Positions 35,551-47,150 are shown, counted from the first letter of the stretch. The stretch is 64,000 nucleotides of DNA from Mariannaea sp. PMI_226 (GCA_024336345.1 JANFOG010000003.1:1122501-1186500); one strand, 5' to 3'. The notes: generated by a model from the sequence alone, not told the origin. Numbers and translations are program-made.

Positions 35551-37350
35551 CTAGACTGGCCTCCTGAAAGGGTGCGCTTCAGTGTTGAACACGTACTTAT
35601 CCAAACTGATCAAACTTGGTTCACTAAACACAAGATAGAAGTATTTGAGAGTCTCGCTCATCCAAAATGACTCCATCGAGTCCATAGCAGCGGGCTTTTC
35701 CCTTGGCATGGTTACATCCCATACAGCAGTATTGGCCAAGCTTGTCGCAGTCGTTGCATTAATCGCTTCGAACATGTCCCACGCCGAGTCGGCAAGCTCC
35801 GCTCGACCCGTCACGCGGTACAGGATGAAGACGCTTTCGATGGCCTCGGGTCGCAGAATATACCGACGATCGGGAATCTTAGTGAAGCCTTTTGGGAGGT
35901 GCTCTTCTCGGATGATCACATCAGCCTCCGTGTCCTCACCATTTTCACTCTTAGCACGTTGGAGAATGGCTTGTTTCCAACTGTTCTCATCCCAAGTGCA
36001 TTTTTGCACCGATGGACAGGGCAGCATATGGAATTTCTCTGGCATGATACCATGAGGAAATGCATTGTAGGCGTAGATGCAGCCATTGGTGAGTTTACTG
36101 GCAATTGTTACGTCTTCATCGCGGCCAAACAACCTCCCGCCTAATGCCATCGCCCCACCTAAGAAACAAACAAGGTGCTGCCCTTGAGGATCCAGCTTTA
36201 TCCTAGAGTCCGGCTCTGTATTTTTGCTATCCGTGTGGACAGTTCCAGATACAAGAATATCCTCGTCTGTAGGCGTCATAGGTCGGAAAAAGTTGTGCTT
36301 AACCGCTGTGTCCATCGCCTTTGTATACATCTCCTCATACATAGGCAACTGTCTACCAAGCAACGCCGCCATTTTAGGCATGTACTCATATATAGAGTCA
36401 GCCATGGCACCAAGGGTAAATGTTGATCCCGAGTTGAACACCAGTTCCTTAGCATTCACACTGAGCGGCCAAAGGCCAGGCAATTCGGTTGTGTCCTGTT
36501 GGGGGGCCATCAAGTCGGCAATGTGCTGGACAGCAGAGAACCACTTGGAGTCCCCAGTCAGCTGCGAAAGGCGTGTAAATTCCAGAGAGAGGCTACCGAT
36601 CTCAGCCAGCAAGACTCCTGCCCTCGCTTCTTGTCGTTCCTGCCGCATTGCGGCGTGGATGTCCCACCGTGTGATGGGCATTCTATTGGGTGTATCGAAG
36701 GCCTTGTAAAGCATGTTGCCCACCTGAACTGCCTTCTTCAGCAGGCGATGATCCTGGCTAAGGTCGAAAGCTGAGAGAAGAGCCCCCAAGTGTCGAATAG
36801 TGGTCTCAAATGTGTTAATCTCTTGCAGTTCTGTTTTTGAAAAGTCGATGACTTCGATAGCATCCACTGCCTCAGCAAACTCGGCCTTGAAATCCATTAT
36901 CCACAGCGTGTCAAGAGCATCGATGAGGCTCGCGGCCCAGCCGCCAAAGGGATTCCTGCGTTCACCAGAGAGAGGCTTTAATTCATCCCAACCCCATGCG
37001 TTCTCACGGTAAGAAGTCCATGACTTGAGAAACGTCCTCCTAACAGCGTCCTGGCGCGATTGTCGCACCTGACGCGCAGAATTCGTCTCGGGAGCAAAGC
37101 TTGCCTGGACCTTGGGGAAGCTTCGAGCAGTACCAGTGGGAAGGGTCTGGATAGAGGTAGGTGGGAAATCCGTGGCGATAGTCCTCCAAATATCGGAGTC
37201 GTCGCTGCTGGCCTGCCAGAGCGAAGGGTCGACAGGGCGGTTAATGTACTGACTGATGTTCTCCGGTTGATGACTGGAGGTCCAGAGATAAATCGCGATG
37301 ATGGAGAGTAGAGCGCCCGCCCAGACGAATGACCTAATGCGCGGCAACAT
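35551..37350 (-). CDS. class I alpha-1,2-mannosidase, GH47 (599 aa)
   Basis: A single exon. Residues 7-24 form a signal anchor (SFVWAGALLSIIAIYLW), giving a type II membrane protein with the catalytic domain in the ER or Golgi lumen. GH47 features include FLKSWTSYRENAWGWDEL near residue 105, NPFGGWAASLIDALDTLWIM, the acidic INTFETTIRHLGALLSAF, LVCFLGGAMALGGRLFG, YILRPEAIESVFILYRVTG and the C-terminal FNTEAHPF, whose Thr usually binds the calcium ion. The enzyme trims mannose from N-glycans on secretory proteins. The length is normal for the fungal family. It is convergent with the acyltransferase. Confidence 0.93.
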   Translation of the reverse strand: MLPRIRSFVWAGALLSIIAIYLWTSSHQPENISQYINRPVDPSLWQASSDDSDIWRTIATDFPPTSIQTLPTGTARSFPKVQASFAPETNSARQVRQSRQDAVRRTFLKSWTSYRENAWGWDELKPLSGERRNPFGGWAASLIDALDTLWIMDFKAEFAEAVDAIEVIDFSKTELQEINTFETTIRHLGALLSAFDLSQDHRLLKKAVQVGNMLYKAFDTPNRMPITRWDIHAAMRQERQEARAGVLLAEIGSLSLEFTRLSQLTGDSKWFSAVQHIADLMAPQQDTTELPGLWPLSVNAKELVFNSGSTFTLGAMADSIYEYMPKMAALLGRQLPMYEEMYTKAMDTAVKHNFFRPMTPTDEDILVSGTVHTDSKNTEPDSRIKLDPQGQHLVCFLGGAMALGGRLFGRDEDVTIASKLTNGCIYAYNAFPHGIMPEKFHMLPCPSVQKCTWDENSWKQAILQRAKSENGEDTEADVIIREEHLPKGFTKIPDRRYILRPEAIESVFILYRVTGRAELADSAWDMFEAINATTATSLANTAVWDVTMPREKPAAMDSMESFWMSETLKYFYLVFSEPSLISLDKYVFNTEAHPFRRPV

Positions 37351-37839
37351 TCTGAAGGCTACAAAATGTAGACGGATGGGTATAGGGAATTAGCTCACTT
37401 GGCATCGAAGTCGGAAACGAATGAGTGGAATTGACGAATATAAACTAGATGGAGTAAGCAGCCTCGTGGGGTTTGGTTGTGAGACATGGTCGCCGGCCCC
37501 CCCCCTGTCACCAGCGCCAAACACAAGTGCGGGATTGGCTGATCAGTCAGCAGCCTTTCACAGCCAACACACGGTACCAAATTCATATTAAAAATAGATC
37601 TATAGTTGGAATTTTGCAGTTCTCGTTCAGTATTTTGAAAGAACTAATATCGCCAAGGCGCTGAGATTAGGAAAGCGTCATGCACGGCGTCAGGTCGACA
37701 GGCCGCGCTCGTTTGCCCGCGCTTCGTCGAGACCCTCGTCGGTTATTTTGTTTTGCCATCTTGCTGTCTCGTGTCTTCCTTGAAAGCATTCATTCGTCTT
37801 CTTGCATTGTAGCTTCCTCTTGTTCTGAAGGCTCGCACT
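37351..37839. other. divergent promoter region
   Basis: Shared upstream region of the mannosidase (left) and the Cys-rich membrane protein (right). A C-rich run occurs near 37497-37505. No specific site was assigned. Confidence 0.4.
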
Positions 37840-38860
37840 ATGATGGTTTGTTTAGCCCCGACAATGAATTTCATTCTCCTGCTTGCCCCTACGATCTTGC
37901 CAGTAGTTTCTGCGGCCTGCTATTATCCCAACGGGAAACTAGCCCCAAATGATGTCCCGTGTAGAGACGACATCTCCAATTCGGTTTGCTGTGGGCAGGG
38001 TTACGCATGCCTCTCCAACGGCATTTGCCAGGCAACTGGTGATGAGCTGCAAAAGGAGCATGCAACAGAGTATGTTCGTGGATCATGCACAGATAGGAAC
38101 TGGCGTAGTTCGGCTTGCCCTCTATTCTGCATAGATCCTGACGTCGATAATGTCGGCGGAGGCGAAGGCATCGGAAAGTGCAGCAAGACCACCGAGGACA
38201 TGTATTGGTGCGTCAATCTCAACCAGAACGCAGTTGATTGCGACCGCAAACAAAATGTCCTCTTTTTCCCAGGTGAGACTCTGCATATTAGGGACACGCC
38301 TAACTCGATAAGGGACCTCAGCTGACCTGTGATGGCTGTTGGACTTTAGGGAAACCAACTGTCATCACAACTATCGGCGTCTCTCCCACCAACTCCGCAC
38401 AACCGCTTAGTACAAGTTCGCCTCCAACTACGACCGCGTACACAACGGCACAAGAGCATGAAGTGCTGTCATCAACTCGCTCCGATATAACACCTACCTT
38501 GGCTGACGTTAAGAACGACTCCAAATCTACATCTCCCAATACCAATGCTTCAATCATTGGCGGTGCCATAGGTGCCGCAATGGGTGTGCTTCTTCTCGGG
38601 GGCTCGGGTTTTGGCAGTTCCTCCAATTGAAGAAACGGAGGCAATTAACACCAGATATGGCTGACGTATCAGATACTGCTCCAACAAAGGTTTATCGAGA
38701 AAACAGGAACGAAGTATACGAGCCATTGCCTGAAGCCCGCCAACATTCAATGCATTTGGCCCCGATTTCATGGCATACTCAACCAACGACTCAGCAGCAC
38801 GTCGAGATGCGGTCGACACAACCGCACGAGTTGCCTGCCAACCATGAACACGACTGTTAG
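37840..38860 (+). CDS. Cys-rich single-pass membrane protein, frame slip at the transmembrane segment
   Basis: Exon 1 is 37840-38272 and exon 2 begins at 38350 (77-nt intron, phase 1). A signal peptide (to about residue 28) is followed by an extracellular domain with ten or more cysteines (AACYYPNGKLAPNDVPC, SVCCGQGYACL, SACPLFC, YWCV), then a Ser/Thr-rich stalk. The transmembrane stretch starts IIGGAIGAAMGVLLLGGSGF. In the frame as given it stops at 38630, but a frame change near 38600-38612 continues as WQFLQLKKRRQLTP, a stop-transfer plus cytosolic tail running to 38860. This layout is common in fungal surface proteins, so one base is probably missing. If the sequence is right, the protein lacks its anchor-tail junction. 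Function is unknown. Confidence 0.6.
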
Positions 38861-39463
38861 TTCTCGTTTATTAGAAGAGTTCAAAAATGGGGAGATAAAA
38901 CATTGGGGGCGGAGAGGGATCTCTTAATTAATGAGCTTAGACGTTGCATGCAGAGTTGCATGTGCCTCAGAAACAAAATATGCTCTGATTTGATGAAGCA
39001 TATGTAAGCGCAGGATCCAACTCCCCGGAATACGCGCACTTGAAAATAGCTACGAAGAACTGGGAGCTGAGATGGAATCGAGTCTTACTCTAGAGGTGGC
39101 CAGTTTCAGCATCGAGTAGATGATCATGGCCTTGAGGGACGTGATAGGTTGGAGAGTTTGTTCCCGCTCAGCGCACTTTACGAGGTAATGTAGGGGGAAA
39201 ATATTTTACCATAGATAGAAACTGAAAAGACGCGTATTCACAGTACATAGAATTTCGGTTATCGTTGGTATTACTAGAACAATACTCACTAAATTATGAC
39301 CGTTGAAACTGACTGTAGGGCCGCACTCGTTAAAAAAATGCAATTTGAAGAAAATCTCATCCTTACCTTCTTTCCGGTATCAGTACCCGTTCCGACCAGA
39401 AACTAGAAATCCCTAGCATCGTATTTCCAAGCTCTCCCTCCTTTCCAAGTCATATAAGAGCCT
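38861..39463. other. convergent intergenic
   Basis: 3' flanks of the Cys-rich membrane protein and the DUF676-type hydrolase. Nothing was recognised. Confidence 0.45.
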
Positions 39464-41381
39464 TTATTCTTGCTTCGCGTGTTTTTGTGCCTCCTCTCCT
39501 TGTTCCTTTTCTTGTTCATTACCACCAGCGTTTTTCTTCGAGAACAGTCCCGCACCCGGGATCGAAACCTGGCCTAGAGATGAGACAGACGCGGGCATCT
39601 TCGGCATCGAAGGGACGCTTGGCATCTGCATCTGGGGCATCTTGCTCGGAAGCCAGCCCTTCATCTCGGAAAGTCCTGTTTCTCCGCTCTGCTGTGCCAC
39701 CTTGAACAAGTAGTTCAGGTAGTTGCGCTTCTCCGGAGTGTTGACCTCTTCACCATCTGTTTCTCCACCATTCTGGTCTTCGTCTGGGAGGGGAACAAGG
39801 GACGCTGCAGCTGCGATATCGATTGGAGATTTGTCGGGCAAATGTTCATCGAGATGGTCGTCTTCCTTCTCTTGGCTCTCAATCTCGCCAAGTTTTTCTG
39901 GCTCCTTCTCCAGCATCTCTGTTACTTTGGCCTCCTTTTCCTGTTCTTCTACGTTGGCTTTCTGGATCGAAGGGTCGTCAATAATCTTCTCGTTCGACAA
40001 AAACCATTCCTCGACCAAAGTCGCAGCTTTTTCCAGCATTTCCTCGTAGCCCACATTCTTCTCCGGCCTGAACATGCCCAAATGGGCCTTCATCTCATCG
40101 TTGGACTTGTGCATGGCGTGACGGGAGAAGAGCTGGCATGCAGGCTGGCCGGCGTCGGGCACGGCGCAGAAAGTCCTCTCCGGCACAAAATACCCTCCGC
40201 TCCAATATCCATTCTCTCCGAGAGAAATGTAAAAATCATGAATTCCGATGCCCTTCAATGAATTCATCCGCTGAAGCCTAAGGTTGAGCTCGTTTTGCTT
40301 CAGCAAGGCACCAACGAAGGTGAAGTGATCTGAAAGCCATGCGAAAGAGTTGCCAACGTTTCCACGGTTGATGTAAGCAAGGCCTTGTCCTAGTGTATCC
40401 ATGCTTTGACGGTATCCCTCAACAATAGACTCTTTGTTGATGTTTTTAACACTTCTCATACCCTCCATGATGGCAGCTCTGTTCATATACGCTGCAACAC
40501 CGCCGGCGGCAATTGCTCCCACAGTTCCAGTTTTCACCGCCACTAGCTGCCAAGCCTTCCACTGGGGGTTCCGAGAAGACGGAACCGTAGATGCCGCAGC
40601 AGTACGTGTACCGAGCCGAGCAAGCCCTGCAGGCGCAGCGGCAGAGAGTGCCGTCATTACATTGAACACACTGCTTACCTTTTGATAGTTGGAGAAAGCG
40701 CCGTAAACAAACATGGAGCGGGCAAGGCCATTGTAAGGGGTGTCAAAAGTTAGAATACCCTGGATCGGTGGGAAGACAGGGCCGTCTGGGTCTTCGCTGG
40801 TTGACCTTTCGTTTAGTGCAGAGAACAAGGCGTCTATTGCGACAAAGCCTCTACGAGGGACATTAGTATACGTTTAGTAAACGGCGGTTGATGCTACTTC
40901 ACCCCATGGAATGAGCGACGAGGACTACGCCGACATCTCTGTCATGCGGAGGCCATGCGGTCTCAGAGTGTTCTTTTCTGATATCCATGACCTTTTCTTT
41001 CAACCTTTTAACAACAAGTTATTGTTACTTGCCATAATGATATTTCAAGGTCAGGAAAGATGGTACACTTACCACTGGAGAAAGGCTGAGGTCGCCTCAG
41101 TGAGTTCACCCTTGGTCTCATATTTAGGGTACACGACTGATTCCACCCGGTCATCTGGTAAGCCTTTCTTTACAACCCTCTTTAAGTCCTATAGTTCTGT
41201 TAAAATTGACCCCTTTATCTTTCAGCCTTTTAATACTCACGTTCGGGAAGTCATAAAAAGTGTTGTCAGTTCCCTATCGTAGATTCATCGGTTAGATATC
41301 ACGATGCCACCTGTCGATTTGGGTAGCAGAAATAATCACCTTGAACCCATGAATGAAACATAATAGCAGCGTTCGGGTCAT
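39464..41381 (-). CDS. DUF676-type alpha/beta hydrolase (putative lipase), five exons (559 aa)
   Basis: The long last exon has no ATG of its own; four small upstream exons complete it in phase: 41381-41340, 41273-41241, 41188-41073, 41004-40903 and 40850-39464 (1680 nt). The spliced N-terminus reads LLLCFIHGFKGTD (first strand and oxyanion loop), DNTFYDFPN, VVYPKYETKGEL, then VLVAHSMGGFVAIDALF with the nucleophilic serine, and ILTFDTPYNGLARSMFVYG. A Gly/Ala-rich helix (about residues 200-220) may touch membranes, and FYISLGENGYWSGGYFVPERTFC follows. The C-terminal 150 residues are Glu/Lys-rich and low in complexity. The family is serine lipase-like and usually intracellular; the substrate is unknown. 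The intron before exon 5 has a perfect TACTAAT branch site. Confidence 0.85.
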
Positions 41382-42832
41382 AGTATCTGATAATTATGAA
41401 GTTGAAAATGCATTTATTTAGTTGACGGGAAATTCACGTCCTACGTTGGCGACAGACCCAGAATGAGATATATAATGTTGAGCCATAGATCCCCAGAAAA
41501 TTGGGTAGCGTTGGGGACAAAGATCGTCATTATCTGCGAATGACGTTTTCCTTCTACTCCTTAGTCTCATATGCCAAGTTCTGTTCGACAAGGGGGAAGC
41601 AGATGGATGTGTGGCGATACTGGAGCGGAGCCAATAAGCGGAGGGTTGGTGGTGTGGATAACGTCATACTCAAGGCGTACCCCTTCAGAGCGTCATAATT
41701 TTTGACCACTTTGAACCCTTCTGTCTCGATTTACGTTTACGAGGCCCTTTTTAATTCGGTTCGATTTATTTGGACAATCAGTGCTTTTTGAAGAAATGAG
41801 GAAAGAGATTTGCGAACGTTATCTAGTAGCGAGCATTAATTAGGTGTACAGGTAAGTTATCCTTTGCCAGCAGGATAAATGGTTGCATATATAGCCTTCT
41901 CGTATAAGCATCAATCTTAGCTTCTCAAAACGCATCCCTTATGGTTCTCAACCCCGAGAATGAAACTCATAAGCCCCGACTAAGGCTAGGTGTATGCCTT
42001 TCCCGGTGCTTCTTTCTCTTGTGCTTCACATATTCTTTGTGAGGCGTAGCCGCCACTTTCTGCTCGAGGTCCGCTTTAGTCCCCGGCAGGTTGACATGGC
42101 ATGCGTGGCCGATGCCGCGATGATGATCCTCGTACGCTTGTGGAATCTTTTGTCGCTTTCATCTATTGACTCTTTGCTGATTTGACGAACCCTCCAAGCA
42201 TAAATTTTGGTCGTGGCAGTGACTGGGGGCGAGTAATTTGCCACTGGATTGTGTCTGAGATAGATGCATGCTCCCATCACGCTGTAGTGAGAGGACTTCC
42301 TCATAAGAATGTCGTGGCTCATATTTCCTGCCCAATCCATGGGACTATGTACTACTGAATGTACTATTACCATTCCCTTCTGCCTGGTTTGCAAGCGAAG
42401 ATGCTTCAGAGCTCATCAGGATACCGTTTATGGGCTGGGTTTGCAACACAGCATTGGAGGGCCGCTCAAATACATTGCGGAGGTCGCTTGCCGTTAGACG
42501 CTAATCGGCTTCGACAAAGAGCATAGATGCAAAGCGAGACGCATGTTGGTTTTAGGGAGACCTGGAGGTACTCATACTATTTTGTGCCCACTCCATAAAC
42601 AGTCCATTTACTCTCTTTTGAATAAGAACTCTACCAAACGCCCCACAGAAGTTATGCCGAGTCCCAATATATCAACTTTGGCGTATGCCTCTCGTTCTCC
42701 TAAACTTCAGATGCCATGTACCATTCGGTTCCGACTACAGGTCTTGGTGTATCGGCGATCTTACCGATCTCCAAGTTCGTCCAAAGGAACGTGTCGCCTT
42801 CCTAAAGAAATTTGGACACACGAACCCTCATT
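41382..42832. other. intergenic, 1.45 kb
   Basis: Upstream region of the hydrolase and 3' flank of the kinase-like gene. No feature was recognised. Confidence 0.45.
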
Positions 42833-43892
42833 TCAGGCCACGTTCAGGAATTCTGACAACTTTCTGACGGCCTGGTTATCGCCCTCTTTGCTACCAGCCA
42901 GCTCCTCATCCACCCATCCTTTCGACCACCCGCCAGCAAAGTCAATGAGCCAGGCGTTATCCAACTGGTCGATAATTACATTGGACGCCTTCCCATCTCC
43001 CCAAACTACTCCGACCTCATGTAGCTTGTCAACAGTCTCACGTATTTGGTTTGCCCACTTCCGTCTCATTTCATTTGGCACAACAGACACATCCACATCG
43101 CGCAAAGTGTCACCGTGGACGCCTGACAGGATGAAATCACGCAGTAGTCCGATGATTGCTCCTGAATCAGCATGTTTGACATATCCTTGAAGTCTTGCGA
43201 CGCAAATATTCGCGCGAGAATCAATACCAGCCCCCCCGCATTTTCTGTGCGCTGACTAGCTCTTGTTCAAGGTTTGGGTCTTGAAGTCCTGCTCTGTGAG
43301 CCTTGCACAGCATAATTTGAGAGCCGATCTGCACTTTGCTGACAGTAGCGTTCCCACTGAGGAAGACACGTTGAATGATGATCTTTCTGGAAGAGTACTG
43401 AGGGGTCGTGCTGTCAGCGTGGAACTCGGTTTCAAAATCAGGATCCGGCGCAGTCTCTGGGAGCGAGATCGCGTCGTCTGGACTGATGGGGAAGATAACG
43501 GCTTTACTATCGACGGTCTGGAGGCGAAAGTTGAGGACACTAGGGTAGAGATACGAGTGCAAGTCTTGATCGGAGGGGATGTCAACAGGTGGTGGTGGCG
43601 CCACTTGCGAAAATTGAATCTTTCCGAGGCCGACAATAACGTCGGAGACCTGGTCCTCGAGTTTTTCATAATCGTCATCATCGGCAGTGACAGCTTGGTT
43701 CAAAAGGCGGATCAGCTGATCTTCAATGAAACTTTCGTGCTGCGAATTGCCATTTGCCTGGCAGGATGAGCTTGCGAAGAGTGAAACAGCGATACGTTTG
43801 CCGTTGTACTCAAAAGTGATGTCGGCGCCTTCGTCGTCTCCACCATTGATACACACGACCCGGACGTCATCATACTGCTCGTAGTCGCCCAT
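42833..43892 (-). CDS. kinase-like protein with one-base frameshift in a G7 run (352 codons if repaired)
   Basis: The first 220 codons (43892 to about 43235) encode an acidic N-terminal part typical of a fungal protein family I know only as kinase-associated. At 43231-43237 a run of seven G (minus strand) breaks the frame. One base later the frame continues in a kinase-like C-terminal half: ANICVARLQGYVKHADSG, GAIIGLLRDFI, KLHEVGVVWGDGKASNVII (catalytic loop) and NAWLIDFAGGW (metal-binding Asp; family members as I recall them have Gly where Ala stands). It ends KLSEFLNVA. Removing one base from the run gives a single uninterrupted frame. This may be a consensus error or a recent mutation. There are no introns. 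Function is unknown. Confidence 0.65.
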
Positions 43893-44739
43893 TACTCAAT
43901 TAGATGGAAAGATGTGGAAATTGAAAAGACGCTGGACCTGAGGACTATCAGAGTCCTGAACAAGTGAAGGGATCGCATGTAGGGTTGAACGGCATCACCA
44001 GGGATTTAAATCACGTGAGATAACCAGATTATCTGATTCTCTGCCAGCAGCTAAAATCCTAGGAGCCTGCCCAAACAGAATGCATATATAAGCCCTAGCA
44101 TATGTTATTGTTACATATCGTTATGACTCCAGTACTCTTTACTAATACCATCTTGTTATGACCCAGTTTATATTCCTTCGGAATCATTCAGATTATTACA
44201 TAAGTGATGAAACTACAAAATGAAGTTAGCAAGCATTCATAATATTATAGGCTCAGCAACTTGCAGACTTAGCCTTGATTGGTCAGCCACTTTATCTCCA
44301 TTGAGGATTTTATGGTACTGCGGATCAAACTGCTCAGTGTATCAAAAAAAGAGAAAAATGAGTTTTAAAGAGAGTTGCTATTACATATGCTACCTTCCTC
44401 TCTCGGCCAGCATAATTAGGAAATGATTTTATCCACTCGATATTCGCTTGGTTTCTTCGAAGCCGCTATCCGTGACAATTTTCCCGATTTAGTAAACATA
44501 CAAGGCCATAGCATCAAATAGTAGGTGGTATTCTTCGGGTCGATCCTGCTCTCGCGCTTCAGATAATCGCCGGTTTGCCGATTCAAGTGTAAGTACGTCT
44601 CGGTATATATGACGGCCGTGAATGTAATTGCAAAGCCCTCGTTGACAACTTCATCTAACCCTCGCATATCAGCCTGTATACAACAACAAATGCGAGCACG
44701 AGCGATCCGAGTCTTATAATTCATCATAACTGCGAAAAG
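43893..44739. other. divergent promoter region
   Basis: Between the kinase-like gene and the nitroreductase. A TATATA at 44085-44090 could serve the leftward gene. The right half is AT-rich with no gene recognised. Confidence 0.4.
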
Positions 44740-45399
44740 TTGAAAAAAATGCAGTTCTCAGATCTTATTAATGCGCGACACTCCTCGCGAGTTTTTTATT
44801 CAACGCCAGTTCCCCAAGAAAAAATAGATCTCGCCCTCTCCCTTGCCAAGCACTCTCCTTCGTCCTCCAATATCCAACCATGGCGACTTTATCTCCTCCG
44901 CGATGAAGCACTTGTCCGTTTAAGGGCTGCGCTTACGACTGCGGCAACTTCGACAGCTGAGCCAAAAGTTCCAGTCTTACCAGAGCAATTCCGACACTTT
45001 CGTTCTGACAACGGAAAAATATTATATGGTGAAGGCTGGGGCATCCCGAAAGATGACACAGAAAAGCGCCGCGAAGCGGTGCTTCGAAATTATGATTTTT
45101 TTGGTGCGCCTCTTGCCGCTATTGTCTGCATGGATAAGCGACTTTCTGCTGTAGATTGTTTGTCAGTAGGCATGTATCTGCAAACGTTTCTTCTGGCGCT
45201 GGTCGAACAAGGTGTAGGTTCGTGCGTGGAAGCTTCGGTAGTAGCCTACCCAGAAGTTATTCGAGAGGCGGCAGGGATCCCCGAAGAAATGATGATGCTT
45301 TGCGGAGTAGCTCTTGGGTACGAGAATAAAGACATGAAGGTAAATAAGATCCGGACCGAAAGGATGGAAACAGAAGGTACGACTGTGTTTCTCGAGTAG
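44740..45399 (+). CDS. nitroreductase-family flavoprotein (219 aa)
   Basis: A single exon; the start at 44740 (MKKM) or its second ATG, three codons on, is equally good. The N-terminus has the nitroreductase pattern ARHSSRVFYSTPVPQEKI followed by AKHSPSSSNIQPWRLYLL, the FMN phosphate and isoalloxazine binding region. The central part contains RNYDFFGAPLAAIVCMD, the helix SVGMYLQTFLLALVEQGVGSC, and EEMMMLCGVALGYEN near the C-terminus. These enzymes are FMN-dependent, usually dimeric and reduce nitro groups, quinones or similar acceptors using NAD(P)H. Length matches the family. No introns are present, unlike most neighbours, which leaves bacterial origin possible. No operon partner is evident. 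Confidence 0.9.
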   Translation: MKKMQFSDLINARHSSRVFYSTPVPQEKIDLALSLAKHSPSSSNIQPWRLYLLRDEALVRLRAALTTAATSTAEPKVPVLPEQFRHFRSDNGKILYGEGWGIPKDDTEKRREAVLRNYDFFGAPLAAIVCMDKRLSAVDCLSVGMYLQTFLLALVEQGVGSCVEASVVAYPEVIREAAGIPEEMMMLCGVALGYENKDMKVNKIRTERMETEGTTVFLE

Positions 45400-47150
45400 G
45401 TAATTGAACCGCCACTAGAAGCTGTTGATATTATCCATAAGGCATCTTTAAGAAACTTGTCTTCACTGCTAGGATTAGCAAGGAATCGCAGCCTTGCTGC
45501 CCATACACTTCTAAAATGCATCCCCAGAGAGCATATCTATTTAGCAGAGCCTGGCATGACTCCTTGTTAATTTTATCCGCACCCATAATAGTATTTTGTC
45601 CCAAAGGCACTTCTCTGACCATGCCGGGAGTACGCTCTACCGCAGCAAGTCATCCTCTTCCAATTGAAGCGTAGTGTCTCGAAAATTGTCCAAAGATAAT
45701 CCACATCTTGCTTCGTCATGACGTAGCTCAACGCTAGCAGAAATGTATCAACTTGTCAACCCCTGGATATATCATGAGTAACATCCGAAATACAGGTCGA
45801 GACGAAATTATGAACGTAGTCTTTCGGCAGACAGTTGGGCCATCATTGATATCTACGTGCTGCTCAATATTGCGATCAAAATTCTGATACAAGACCACAG
45901 AGGCCCAACTGCGTATCGGCCCCTAGGTTGTGCAGTTTGCCATAATATCAACCCAGCCAACCGAGTCGACGGCTACAGTATCTACATTGGCTTGTTTTTA
46001 TACGTTACTCTCTCAGCTATCCAGAAAGTCTGGGCTTGATGCATAGTAACTTTGGTAGAAGAAACATTGGTGATGGTTCGAGTCGGCAAAAATTAATGCC
46101 AAGGTTTTAAGTAGGATTTATTAGTAACCTGAAGAACCGACACCACGGAGCAATTGTGACAATCAGGACAGAGAGCGAGCTCAATTACCCTACTACCTAG
46201 TTCAAGTCTGTCGAGGAGAGCCCCAAATTTCGCGTTTCTGAGAATGCTAACCTGCTTGCACTCGTCTTCATAACAAGTTTTAATCAGGTTGGCCAATCAC
46301 GTCTAATTTCGTCGAGTCACTGCGACGACCATTTTTCATCCGGGTGGTTGGTAAACCTTGCGTACGCTAGATGGATTCCACCATAGTCGGTCGTTCAGAC
46401 GTTTGTAGTAGCTATTTTTACTGATCTATTCTTGAGCGATAATTATGTACCCTTGGGCAAACCAGTTTCATCGAAATAATAAGTAAATTTACCTGAAAAA
46501 AGCAAAGAGGGAAAAAAGGGTAAACGATGCCGCCACGAGCAAGGCGAAGACATGGGACTGACAGAAGAGACAAGCAGAAGATGAGATGAGCCGAGATGAA
46601 CTGAGCAGATACAAAATGTCATCTAGTTTTCCATTCTTTAATGAGGAAATGGGCCAGCAATTCGCCTCCGTCTTGTAGGTGAATGGTAGGGTGAGGCATA
46701 TAGTTACTTATTATTACTTCTTTACTCTAACAACCAGGCTGTATTGTCCGAGCTAAATCACTATACGTAGCCATTTTTTCTTCTTCACATCGATCAATCG
46801 CAACATATGCAATATTTTCCAATCGTATTCAAGCAATCCCGGCCGTTGAAAGCGTGTAAAAGGAACGTTGCAACCCCCATTCCATCTTGCAGGGGAAACG
46901 TATTAGTGTTCAGCCTTTCAAGCCTTTCTCAATGCGATCACGTGTGCACGGAGTGCATCAAAGAGGGGTCGCAGTTTGGATCCGCAGCGAGTTGATGAGA
47001 TTTATTGTTTTCGCATTTCAAATTTCCGAACTGACTGCCCCGGAAGTAATGCAACAGCATATAGCTAGGATACGTCGCCGAACAGGTATTGTAGTATATG
47101 TAGGCCTCCCGATTTTCAGTAGAGCTGAAGGCTAACAGTCCATTGTAGGA
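45400..47150. other. intergenic, 1.75 kb
   Basis: No gene was recognised. A short minus-strand stretch near 45660-45730 has some coding character (TKQDVDYLWTIFETLR) but no flanking support. The 5' end of the Zn2Cys6 gene must lie near the right edge and was not resolved. Confidence 0.4.

Noticed and set aside
38600..38612. Programmed ribosomal frameshift or a 33-nt intron to explain the Cys-rich membrane protein
   Set aside because: No known shift site structure was seen, and the tiny intron would remove half of the membrane helix.
40850..40903. Hydrolase at 39464 seemed N-terminally truncated
   Set aside because: Four upstream exons with matching phases and family motifs restore the full start to an ATG at 41381.
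45640..45790. Minus-strand stretch with a peptide like a PLP-enzyme C-terminus
   Set aside because: Only about 20 residues look protein-like, no flanking exons could be joined, and I could not name a family with confidence.
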